Of a stretch of 64,000 bases of DNA, positions 56,324 to 64,000 are shown piece after piece. Numbering within the stretch: the stretch's first letter is position 1; each line of letters opens with the position of its first letter. The position numbers and the translations under genes were made by a program. The notes below the pieces were generated by a model, which worked only from the letters and a program-made list of their open reading frames with translations, ran no database searches and was not told the origin of the DNA. This stretch comes from Loripinus fragilis (taxonomy: Eukaryota; Mollusca; Bivalvia; Lucinida; Lucinidae), in assembly GCA_964019695.1 (NCBI GenBank), contig OZ026515.1, forward strand, positions 128,152,375 through 128,216,374. Direction: 5' to 3'.

Positions 56324-56408
56324 GGCCTCGTGTCCGCAAGCAGTCAATAATTACGCTTTATTTTGAGTTTGAGAATGTACTCAAGTTGTATAACCTCGAG
56401 GCCTGGGC
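56324..56408. repeat. MITE-f, right half only
   Basis: GTGTCCGCAAGCAGTCAATA, ATTACGCTTTATTTTGAGTT, TCAAGTTGTATAACCTCGAG, GCCTGGGC. The left arm is reduced to GCCTGGCCTC. Confidence 0.8.
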
Positions 56409-57329
56409 ATTTTTTCTCTTTTGTACATTTCCCGCCATTGTAACAGTAAAATAAGAATTGCCACTTGTATTTGGAGCAGTTTATCTTTAAATCATGTGTA
56501 AGCTCATTCTCGAAATATTGGTAAATGGGATCGGAATTTCTACTGACGTTTGTAATGAAGGGCATTTTAAATAACGGACACTACTTTTTTTAGCTATTAA
56601 GCAATTTTTATTGTACATATAAAAGAATCGCGACCTGCTGTTCATTATTTTCCAGCTTTACTGAGAAGCACAGGTCCACGTAGTGACATACATTCGTAAT
56701 AAGTTTACCACCTTCTTAACCCACTTAAGCCGAATGGAATATCCCACTTGCATCAGTTGGACCAGTCCATTTCCGTTTTAAAGGTTGTTGGGAGGTATTT
56801 TTAATTTTTTTTGTCAAATTATGAAAGAACATTCTGCAAGCAAATAGTGGAGGCCCTGATCAGACGCCGCGTTATGCGATCTGGGGCTGCACTGTTTGCC
56901 TAATATGTGTAAATGAAAACTCTATTTGCCATTGATAAGCGATTTATTCACGTTGTATATCGTTAAATCAATGTAAATCTTCAAAACCAGCAAGCGGGTC
57001 TTTATGAAATAGATTGACTAAATATTGTGATGAAATGCATGTAACTGTGGCCGCTGGGGGACATGGCTTTAGCTTCAGACTCAATGGCGACACTAACGTA
57101 AGGGTTTCATCCATTGGTTGGTGCCTGATGCTTGTAATTGGCTGGGCCCACTGTAACTCAACTTGAGATTTTCTTTAGCTCTGACTATCTAAGACGAGAG
57201 CCCTTTTATTTGTTGCATTATAGTGACAGTGCTAATTTGATTAGATTGTTTCTCTGTAATGTTGCATTGCATAACTTAGGAAGCCTCCATGCGAGCTTTA
57301 AAAATGTTTATGTTATAACACCAATACAA
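56409..57329. other. Rh intron 1: one hairpin, otherwise anonymous
   Basis: Contains the HP-g hairpin at 56836-56901. Nothing else was recognised. Confidence 0.45.
56836..56901. repeat. HP-g hairpin
   Basis: TGCAAGCAAATAGTGGAGGC, CCTGATCAGACG pairs with CGATCTGGGGCTGCACTGTT, TGC. Confidence 0.78.
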
Positions 57330-57960
57330 TCTAGGGAGAAGATTTGGCGCCAGTCAAATACATTTAAACAGCCAGTGACTGCAGCTGTTGTCAGTTCTAC
57401 TGTTCTGCCAGCCAAGAGTGACAGTGACGTAATATTTTGTTTACAATTGCTAAATAAAACACTTACTTGTTCACTCCAATTGAGCTAACGGGAATCGATA
57501 GATCACTTGCGGATAGGATTAATACACAAGTGATCGATTGATTATAAGTCCCTGATAACTTTGTAAACGGTACATGACGTCGCTGTCACTCTTAGCTGGT
57601 AGGACAGTAAGGCGGTGGTTCTCTTATCGTTAATTCATTGTTTGTTGCTGCTTCGATTGTTGGCAGTTGGTGGTTTGATTGTATTAATATGCCATTTTTG
57701 GTCTAGTGATTATCATAGTGGTGATTGTATTTGTTTGAGTTAACAAAAATAAAATCTAGGGTGAAGGTTTGGCGCTGGTAAAATGTATTCAAGCCCCCAG
57801 GTGGCTTCGGCTGCTGTCCTTTCTAAGGTAGTTGTGCTGTTGTTGTTGAATTGATTCATTAGTTAATGTTATTTCCATTCTGGGTTTGGTCATTGTTTTG
57901 TTATGCATTTCTTAGTGTCCATTCTTGTTTTGCAGTCATCTTGACGATGACGAGAGAGCT
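57330..57960 (+). repeat. Element A, interrupted by MITE-b
   Basis: The left part (GATTTGGCGCCAGTCAAATA, then GCAGCTGTTGTCAGTTCTA) ends at 57399, and the right part resumes at 57608 with TAAGGCGGTGGTTCTC. Rejoined, they read as the conserved element A head (…GTTCTAAGGCGGTGG…). A second partial element A follows (GTTTGGCGCTGGTAAAATGT, 57767) through CAGTCATCTTGACGATGACG, AGAGAGCTGGTCGC. Confidence 0.82.
57400..57607. repeat. MITE-b copy 4, nested in element A
   Basis: CTGTTCTGCCAGCCAAGAGT at the left, CACTCTTAGCTGGTAGGACAG at the right, TA at both sides (57398-57399, 57608-57609). The surrounding element A supplies the pre-insertion sequence, which has a single TA. This fixes the 208 bp boundaries and the target duplication. 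Confidence 0.95.
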
Positions 57961-58577
57961 GGTCGCTTTACTTTAATTATTTTCCATTGGTCACTAGATG
58001 ACCATCTAACATTTAAACAATTACTTTTTTGTACAGATGAAAATGTTGCTTCAAGAGGCTTGGCTGGATTCCCCACATACTTACGTCGTAAAGTGTTCTC
58101 ATGTGAAATATTAAATAGCAATTTGTGACGGTTGCCACGGAAAGGAATTCTTATATAAATTTTAACAAAATACTTCAGCTAATGCAGTGTAACACTCAGG
58201 TAAGTGATCATTGGCCTTATGGCCCCTTAGTATCAATTCAATAATATATATGAGCCAGCAAAGTTTGGTGCTAATCGAATTGTCTTTACTTATGCCAGCA
58301 TGTGCATATGCGCGCAGTCAAGTATCAAACCAAAATTAAGACCTCTAGTGTCGCCGGATGCATCAATGAAGCTCTTACGCTTATTCGATAAGTAACCGAA
58401 ATCTTATCGAGGTCATGATACGAGGATATTGCTAGGAGCCAGAAACTATATCTGCTTTCAACATTTTTACATGTATCACTCTGATCTATGTAATGACATC
58501 CAGTAACCCATTGGAAAAAATGATACAAGCCAATAGGCCAGCATAAAAGATTTTGATACTTACAATGCATGATCATA

Positions 58578-58817
58578 TTGAGCCACGACATGTGATTTTC
58601 AACAATGTGGCATTTTGACAAGTGTAAACTCAGATGAGCTTGTGCAGCCTCCTTATAAGCTTAGATGCTCTAAAAATGTCCAGTCATTAGCTTAACAGAC
58701 ACAGAATATTCAAGCGACTTGCAAAGGCTTTGATCAGACTGCTCGTATGCGCAGGCTGATCTGAGGCTTTGCTTGTCGTACATACCACACTGTTGGCAAT
58801 CTCATGCTGCGGCTCAA
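58578..58817 (-). repeat. MITE-a copy 4, reverse
   Basis: TTGAGCCACGACATGTGATT at the left and GGCAATCTCATGCTGCGGCTCAA at the right; interior AGATGAGCTTGTGCAGCCTC and GCAGGCTGATCTGAGGCTTT. Confidence 0.92.
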
Positions 58818-58879
58818 TTGCGGATATATGCCTATCTTTTGGACTGAACCATTATATACGTCCATATTGCGTGTGTGCG

Positions 58880-58945
58880 AGCACAAAGGCTCTGATGCGC
58901 AGTCTTGTCTGAGCCTTGGCTGCTAGCTGATGGTATGAGTACTAA
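58880..58945. repeat. Small GAGC/GCTC hairpin
   Basis: GAGCACAAAGGCTCTGATGC, GCAGTCTTGTCTGAGCCTTG, GCTGCTAGCTGATGG. Resembles the element at 60548-60650. Confidence 0.6.
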
Positions 58946-60241
58946 AATCTCATGTGCTGGTCCAAATGATAGTGACCCGCCCCCCTTTGTGCCTACAAAG
59001 ATGCAGCATTTTAATCAATCAATTTCAGACACGACATTACAATGTAATTCCTTGCTGTCCAAACACATGGAAACATGTGCATACATGCGGACCAGTCCAT
59101 GCGAATACACAGACGCATCCAACCAAATGCGATTTTATCAGCTGCAAATAATGTGACATGTTGTTGTCATTTTTATTACCATGGTAGGTACAATACAGTG
59201 ATTCATTTTAAAGTGCCACAAACTATATTGTTTTTGTGTCCTTCTAGTATGGTTTGGCCTGACACCGATGACTTGTTTCGTTCTGTTGCATTCTCGTCTG
59301 GATCTTCATTGTTTGCAACAGTACCCTATATAGTGGGATCTCAATGGAAAATTGGTGTTATAGTACTCGGGTTGCCGGGTTATTGGCGCCATCGTAAGGG
59401 AGATTTCATGTTCTCGGCCTTTGATATATCTTGTTACATTTACTATGGCAATGATACTATTGAGTTGGGCCACGTCGCGAGAAAAAAAACTTGATTTCGT
59501 GTATACGAACAACAAAGTCGCAGATCAGACTGCGCGTCCACACAGTCTTATCGGCCTCTTTGCTAAGTATTATAGCTAAACTTGCTACATGTATACATTT
59601 TATAGCTAATTCTTGTATCTGGGTAGACTAGTTTGAGCATTACTGGATAAGGAACTCCTAAGGTTTTCTATCGAAGAAGCCCATTCAGTTGTGTGCAGTG
59701 TACAAGATGCCAGTATGCTAAACTAATTTGAAAACAAAAGCGCTTTGTGAATGACGAGATCAGAGGCCCCTTGTTGACCTTGAGTATACGTTTTACCACA
59801 AAAGCGCTCAAATAATTATAGTCATAAACTTTAAGCGCGTAGCCAGAGACATTATCATGTAGAAGCCCATCAAAAAGAAGTTTAAGTGTACATCAAAAGG
59901 GGTGGCATCTGAGTTAACTTTGTTGTTCAGAGTGTAGACCTGTAGCCTTATTGAATAGCTAAATTACATGTTTTAGATATGACTATATGAGACTCTTGGG
60001 ATGCTTAAATACCCGGTGACGTCACATAATAGTGCATTGTTGCGAAAACAAGGAAATATAACACATGATGTTGAAACTGGCATGAGTGTCAAATAATTAT
60101 CATAATTATACATGTATATTTTTTTTACAGATAGGACATTTTATGCGGGTTTCACCAAAATGATTGTCATTCGCAGAAAACGGCAACGACTTTTATAGTT
60201 CCTTCCATTATCACCTTTGAAAAAATTCGTTCTCTTTTCAG
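58946..60241. other. Rh intron 1, mostly anonymous
   Basis: A family h-like piece at 59463-59580 (TGAGTTGGGCCACGTCGCGA, AACAACAAAGTCGCAGATCA) and a piece at about 59885-59925 (ACATCAAAAGGGGTGGCATC) that resembles one arm of the 39083-39157 palindrome. The 139-codon frame at 59075-59494 is not convincing. Confidence 0.5.
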
Positions 60242-60434
60242 TGTTCCAAGATGTTCACGTGATGATATTTATTGGTTTCGGGTTTCTGATGACGTTTCTC
60301 AAGCGTTACGGGTATGGTGCTGTAAGCATCAACATGCTCATCTCAGCCTTCGTCATCCAGTGGGCCTATATCGTCCGCGGAATAATACACCATGTGGCGC
60401 ACGGAGAAAGCAAATTCACGGTGCATATAGGCGA
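60242..60434 (+). CDS. Rh: Rh-type ammonium transporter, exon 2
   Basis: Supplies [20 protein letters not shown], then [12 protein letters not shown], then an F-x-I-Q-W-A helix. This is the FQDVHVM-(I/V)[11 protein letters not shown](K/Q)RYG signature of Rh proteins. It covers transmembrane helix 2 and the Rh-conserved helix 3, then a loop with four histidines ([16 protein letters not shown]). The acceptor is TTTTCAG and the donor GA/GTAAGT. The exon enters in phase 1 and leaves in phase 2, matching both neighbours. It lies 29.5 kb from exon 1. Because the join reads straight through the family signature, no coding exon is likely to be missing between them. Confidence 0.97.
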
Positions 60435-60547
60435 GTAAGTACTGTAATCCAGAAATTTTGTTGCATGTGCGCAAATGCTTCCAATAAACGCCCACACTGA
60501 CGTATTCAGCAATGGTAGATGTCTAATTTTTGATCTGGGCTTTTACC

Positions 60548-60650
60548 TACATCCCTACTTTATGCATGCAAGTAGCGAAGGCTCTGACGAGTCTGCGCAT
60601 ATGTGCATACTCGCATGAGCCTTCGTTGCTCACCGATGCGATAAGTATCG
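60548..60650. repeat. Hairpin element
   Basis: AGCGAAGGCTCTGACGAGTC pairs with the later GCATGAGCCTTCGTTGCT; CACCGATGCGATAAGTA follows, also seen at 18692 (CTATGCGATAAGTACC). Confidence 0.7.
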
Positions 60651-60720
60651 AAATACCGTGCACTTGCCCATTTAGTAAATGACTAAATAATCTGAAAAAA
60701 AAAAAAACAAAACAAAAAAA

Positions 60721-61110
60721 ACGGATCCCTCAGAAATAGAGAGAACCTACAATATATGAAAACAGCAGACTCGGTTTTATTGAGTCTGTTCATGATAACT
60801 AATGGAAAGTGCAACAATTATCACGCACCCTAGCACCGGCTTAAGCGGTATTCTGCTTTCCGCCATAACCCAATATTCCTGAAGGACCAGAATATGAAAG
60901 CATTAAAACACTATATCGATGTACGGGGAAAAGTTTTACCAACTCCACGCGGCACAACGACAGCTGTTGCGAACTTTAAGTAATCAGGAAAACCGGATCT
61001 TTAAGAAATAGAGAGAACCTACAATATAAGAAAACAACAGACTCTGTTCTATTGAGTCTCTTCATGAGAACTAATGGAAAGTAAAACTGAAGCGTCATAA
61101 TATTGGCAAT
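60721..61110 (+). repeat. Family j, one long and one short copy in tandem
   Basis: ACGGATCCCTCAGAAATAGA, GAGAACCTACAATATATGAA, CCTAGCACCGGCTTAAGCGG, CTGAAGGACCAGAATATGAA; then a second start at about 60990 (ACCGGATCTTTAAGAAATAG, AGAGAACCTACAATATAAGA). It parallels 51828-52140 and 37775-37880. Confidence 0.75.
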
Positions 61111-61436
61111 ACAGCCGACTCACAAATACCAAAGGCGCAGGACTAGACATTTCAATTTGAATTGTAAGCAGTTCCAACTAAATGGAGTTGGTCCAGAAGT
61201 AGCATTTTATCAATCAATTTATTACTTTCAATATATTTCATCAAATGGGATTTTGTGGGTACGTAAAGGAAACATCTTATCAAAACTACTCATAACAGAT
61301 CTTTAGGCAACAAATAATAATTGGGTCACATGGGTGTTGGTATCCGTACCAATATTCCTTAGAACCCCTATCCCAGTAAACGAATCGGGCAGCGAAACGC
61401 TATTTCAATGAACTGACAGTGACAGATAGCTGGGCA

Positions 61437-61560
61437 GATTTCTGATGTTCCAGGGGAGTGGTGGGGTCCATACCCGTAAACCTAAAGAAACCTATAGCTC
61501 TCAAATATTCCTTGAGGTCCAGCCCCCAGTAGTTCCCCACTATAGATGCGCGCACATATG
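61437..61560 (+). repeat. Family k fragment
   Basis: GATGTTCCAGGGGAGTGGTG, CCATACCCGTAAACCTAAAG, AAACCTATAGCTCTC, GTCCAGCCCCCAGTAG; similar to the centre of 11715-11950 but heavily changed. Confidence 0.6.
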
Positions 61561-61739
61561 TTTTTCAGCTCTGAAGCAAAGTCCTGATTTTCCATAGGTG
61601 ATAATGTAAACCCCTGTCCAATAGACAAGTAATGTATTTCACTAGACTATAAAGCAGAAACCCAGTCTCTTGTGCCACTTGTGCTACGATAGTCAAAGTT
61701 TTGGACCAGAAAAACTTTTTGATAAAACAATTGCTGCTT

Positions 61740-61828
61740 AAGTTCATGGCTCAAATTTTGTAATTTTTAATTTTCTTGAAAATTAAGTTCATGGCTCTAA
61801 TTTTGTAATTTTTAATTGTCTTGAAAAT
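61740..61828. repeat. Tandem duplication, 2 x 45 bp
   Basis: AAGTTCATGGCTCAAATTTT, GTAATTTTTAATTTTCTTGA, AAATT occurs twice with two or three differences. Confidence 0.92.
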
Positions 61829-62319
61829 GATGTTTTTTTCTGGAACTCTGTATAATCTTCTTAATTTATAAATAGCGTATTCTAATGATTTCTCCTACAT
61901 TGAAAGGCTATAGACTATACAGAAATTATGCTGTTGTGGCGCTTGATTGAAACATCCTCGTAAATTTTGGTTTTGAAAAAAGGGGTATTTTTAACAAAAT
62001 TCCACATTTACATAAGCGTTCCATGGAGATTTCTGGAAATTGATTACTTCATTTTTATTAACAAGCATCATCCTTGATTGGTAACCAAACTAATGACAGG
62101 AAAAACATGTTTTTGCCTTATCAATGAGTCGGACTATGGGTGACTTTGTATTATGATCAATGGCAAAACACGCTGTGTTCCTTTAAATATTTTAGCAATG
62201 TATAACAATGGGTGTAACAATAATTATGTTAAATAATTGCAATTGTTCTACTCGTATTTCTATTTTATAGAAAGAAACAAGTATAACAATGTGTCTTCTC
62301 TTTTAGTTTGAAGGAAATT

Positions 62320-62508
62320 TCCGTTTATTTGATCTGACGCTTAACAGCCCAGTCAACATGTTTTCAGACATGTTGCGATATTTTCTTGGGTTGAATCAGT
62401 ACTAAGCAGTGGGTCATGTGTTTTGCTCAAGGAAACAACATAGTGCTTTCAATGAGGCTTTAACAAAGGACATTGCTCACTCTTCCACTGAGCAACTGCG
62501 CTCCTCTA
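62320..62508 (-). repeat. tRNA-derived SINE, copy 3 (decayed)
   Basis: TTATTTGATCTGACGCTTAA, TTGGGTTGAATCAGTACTAA, GTGTTTTGCTCAAGGAAACA, then GAGGCTTTAACAAAGGACAT (degraded B box) and TCTTCCACTGAGCAACTGCG (A box side). Same order as copies 1 and 2. Confidence 0.75.
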
Positions 62509-62859
62509 TTTGTTTGTACATTGCGTTTTGGTATTTTTTTAATGAAACGGTGGTCAATGGAATAATACCCCAAACTTAAATCATTTGGGTGCAATCACGA
62601 TTTTATCAGCTTTTCATACCGCATAGATCGTACAGCTTTTTCAAATCAGGATCTATACTGATTGCAAATATGTATTAAACTTTAATAATAGAACATGTGC
62701 GGTATAATACATGTGTCCACAACAATAAGGAACTGACTATCTTAATTACCTGGCGTCCAGACATCGCAAACAAGCCTTCAAGATACAGCTCCATGGGCAG
62801 CATCTAATGTCTGTCCTTTGTGCAAGTACACGGGAAACCCCTAAACGGGTACTTTTACA

Positions 62860-62899
62860 GTAAATGCGGCATTTTATCAGGGTCTACCCTGGTCGTTAA
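62860..62899. repeat. HP-g right-arm fragment
   Basis: ATGCGGCATTTTATCAGGGT, CTACCCTGGTCGTT resembles the right arm at 38385-38410. Confidence 0.55.
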
Positions 62900-63156
62900 G
62901 GTAAAAAAAAGATCTTCAGATAAAAAATACAATGCTTTTTAATATTATAACCTGACACCACAAGATAATTATGTACAATGTCTTTTCCCAACTTTGTAGA
63001 AAGTATCCAATAATATAAAAGGGTAAATGCCAACATCAATACCACATTGAAAGACCTATACATAATGGCACCATGGTGAGCCCTATCATTTACTTGCTTA
63101 GTCCGTGTATGCATGCTGTATCTGGTTATCACAAGCCGTTTCTTACTATTTTTCAG

Positions 63157-63307
63157 AATGTTGTCAGCTGACTTTGCTGCAGCCACTGTGTTGATATCAT
63201 TTGGTGCTGTTCTTGGAAAAACTAGTCCCTTACAACTACTCATCATGGCGCTTATAGAGGTCGTACTATCTCAGGTCAACGAATGGATCGGACTCGATAA
63301 ATTTCAT
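63157..63307 (+). CDS. Rh: Rh-type ammonium transporter, exon 3
   Basis: One base completes a glutamate, then 50 codons. The peptide contains SADFAAATVLISFGAVLGK, then TSPLQLLIMALIEVVL and VNEWIG. These match the Rh pattern ADF-x-x-A-(T/S)-V-x-(I/V)-x-FGAVLGK-x-SP-(I/L)-QLLIM, with VNE following, and span transmembrane helices 4 and 5. The phenylalanine of FGAVLGK lies in the region of the outer gate of RhCG (from memory of the family). The pore histidines and the D-A-G-G-S-M motif come after this point and lie beyond the window. The donor is CAT/GTAGGC, phase 0. The open frame runs on after it, but GLDKFH fits the place where family members continue with x-x-x-D-x-G-G-S-M, so I take 63307 as the exon end. 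Confidence 0.93.
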
Positions 63308-63471
63308 GTAGGCGTCGTTTTTTTAACCCTTCACTCATGAATATTCATGCTTATCTCCACCCACAATGAATAGTTCATTTAATAAACGTTCACGTTTGTA
63401 CATAGAACGAAAAAATTACTTGTCAGGTCCATTAGTGTAGGACTATATCTAATCATACTCCCATAAGCAAG

Positions 63472-63536
63472 CAGAGTAGACCCTGATCAGGCAGCTCTTA
63501 CAAGAGCTGCCTGATCTGGGTCTGCTCTGTTTGCAA
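63472..63536. repeat. HP-g hairpin
   Basis: GCAAGCAGAGTAGACCCTGATCAGGCAGCTC mirrors GAGCTGCCTGATCTGGGTCT, GCTCTGTTTGC, with a TTACAA centre. One of the best-paired members, with a stem of about 29 bp. Confidence 0.93.
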
Positions 63537-63845
63537 AAATAGTGAGTATGGTCAGGAAATACCACCCTCACAGACTGCAGACAAATCCGTGGTATCGTGA
63601 GGAAGAGCCACACAACAATTACGAGACACCAGGAAGACAAACAAAGCAAAGCAACCAGCTCTCTCTTCCCCATCGAGATGATTGCAAAACTAGATTGGAC
63701 ACAAAGTAACGCACAACAAAACATAAAACAATTACAGACTCACACAAATGGAGTAACAGACAACAACGAATCAACAACAACAGGCCCTTAAAACGGACAG
63801 CAGCCGAATCCACCGGGGGGGGGGGCTTAAATGTAGTTTACTGGT
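63537..63845 (-). repeat. Element A, long copy with 11 G run
   Basis: GTGAGTATGGTCAGGAAATA, GTGGTATCGTGAGGAAGAGC, AACCAGCTCTCTCTTCCCCA, ATTGCAAAACTAGATTGGAC, TAAAACGGACAGCAGCCGAA, then 11 G (63815-63825) and CTTAAATGTAGTTTACTGG. It directly follows the HP-g hairpin. Confidence 0.85.
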
Positions 63846-64000
63846 CCCATTTTCGTCCTAGATTCTTCTATTGTTGGAGCACAAAAATGTTAAGCTCGCA
63901 AGGCGTCAAAAGCGTCAAAATGCGTCTCTATGAGGTAAAGGTTAAGACATACAAGACACCCCAAATAATCCATACATGCAGCAATCAAATATTAACCCAT
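63846..64000. other. Rh intron 3, nothing recognised
   Basis: Short tail of the window. GGCGTCAAAAGCGTCAAAATGCG is a small internal duplication. Confidence 0.4.

Larger units (their letters stand above)
60435..63156. other. Rh intron 2
   Basis: 2.7 kb. Holds a hairpin (60548-60650), family j copies (60721-61110), a family k fragment (61437-61560), a 45 bp duplication (61740-61828), a SINE (62320-62508) and an HP-g fragment (62860-62899). Confidence 0.7.

Noticed and set aside
57138..57488. 116-codon forward frame
   Set aside because: Runs into element A and MITE-b; the end of the translation is the MITE's left arm.
59075..59494. 139-codon forward frame
   Set aside because: It crosses the start of a family h-like repeat, has no recognisable domain and no splice signals in suitable phase.
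63308..63340. Extension of Rh exon 3 to the stop at 63340
   Set aside because: GTAGGC is a good donor directly after KFH, and the reading beyond (VGVVFLTLHS) departs from the Rh family, which continues towards D-x-G-G-S-M.

Overview
The window is animal nuclear DNA: AT-rich, intron-rich, about 98% non-coding and packed with short palindromic transposable elements. The two genes, tRNA-derived SINEs, and diverged 140-165 bp repeats rich in 'caaggtcac' look most like a mollusc, probably a bivalve. That placement is inferred from repeat style and gene family, and I cannot name the species.

Gene 1 (1-12,576, + strand, 5' end outside the window) is the 3' part of a kidney-type glutaminase. Its last four coding exons (1573-1704, 3425-3579, 11344-11484, 12438-12576) join in phase. 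They encode 188 residues: the end of the catalytic domain and the C-terminal ankyrin repeats. Gene 2 (30,605 to beyond 63,307, + strand, 3' end outside the window) is the 5' part of an Rh-type ammonium/ammonia channel. Exon 1 (30605-30752), exon 2 (60242-60434) and exon 3 (63157-63307) join in phase into the first 164 residues, with a 29.5 kb first intron. One gene releases ammonia from glutamine and the other family moves ammonia across membranes. They lie in tandem about 18 kb apart.

Everything else is intron or intergenic DNA made of repeats. Recurrent families, named here for cross-reference, are: MITE-a (ends GAGCCGCGACATG, about 240 bp, 4 copies); MITE-b (ends CTGTCCTGCCAGCC, TA-flanked, 4 copies); MITE-c (ends CAGTAAAACCTG, near-complete hairpin, TA-flanked, 6 copies); MITE-d (ends CCTGGCCCC, 2 copies); MITE-e (ends CCCCCAGATAAGAG, 5 copies or pieces); MITE-f (ends CCTCGAGGC, perfect hairpin core, 3 copies); HP-g (60-70 bp hairpins ending GCAAACAGTG, about 10 copies); element A and element B (about 350 and 300 bp, sharing a head motif and a tail motif); family h, i, j and k elements; and a tRNA-derived SINE. 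Larger items are a 1,200 bp Tc1/mariner-like non-autonomous element (34915-36114), a dead Tc1-type transposase remnant (19318-19690), a terminal-inverted-repeat element with an internal tandem core (about 20590-22172), and a 1.6 kb minisatellite of 32 bp units just after Rh exon 1. A 200-N assembly gap lies at 25275-25474 between two 70 bp direct repeats.

I found no rRNA gene, no functional tRNA gene, no CRISPR array and no evidence of a prokaryotic-type operon. Two unrecognised open frames (14730-15233 and around 52474-53091) are listed with low confidence.
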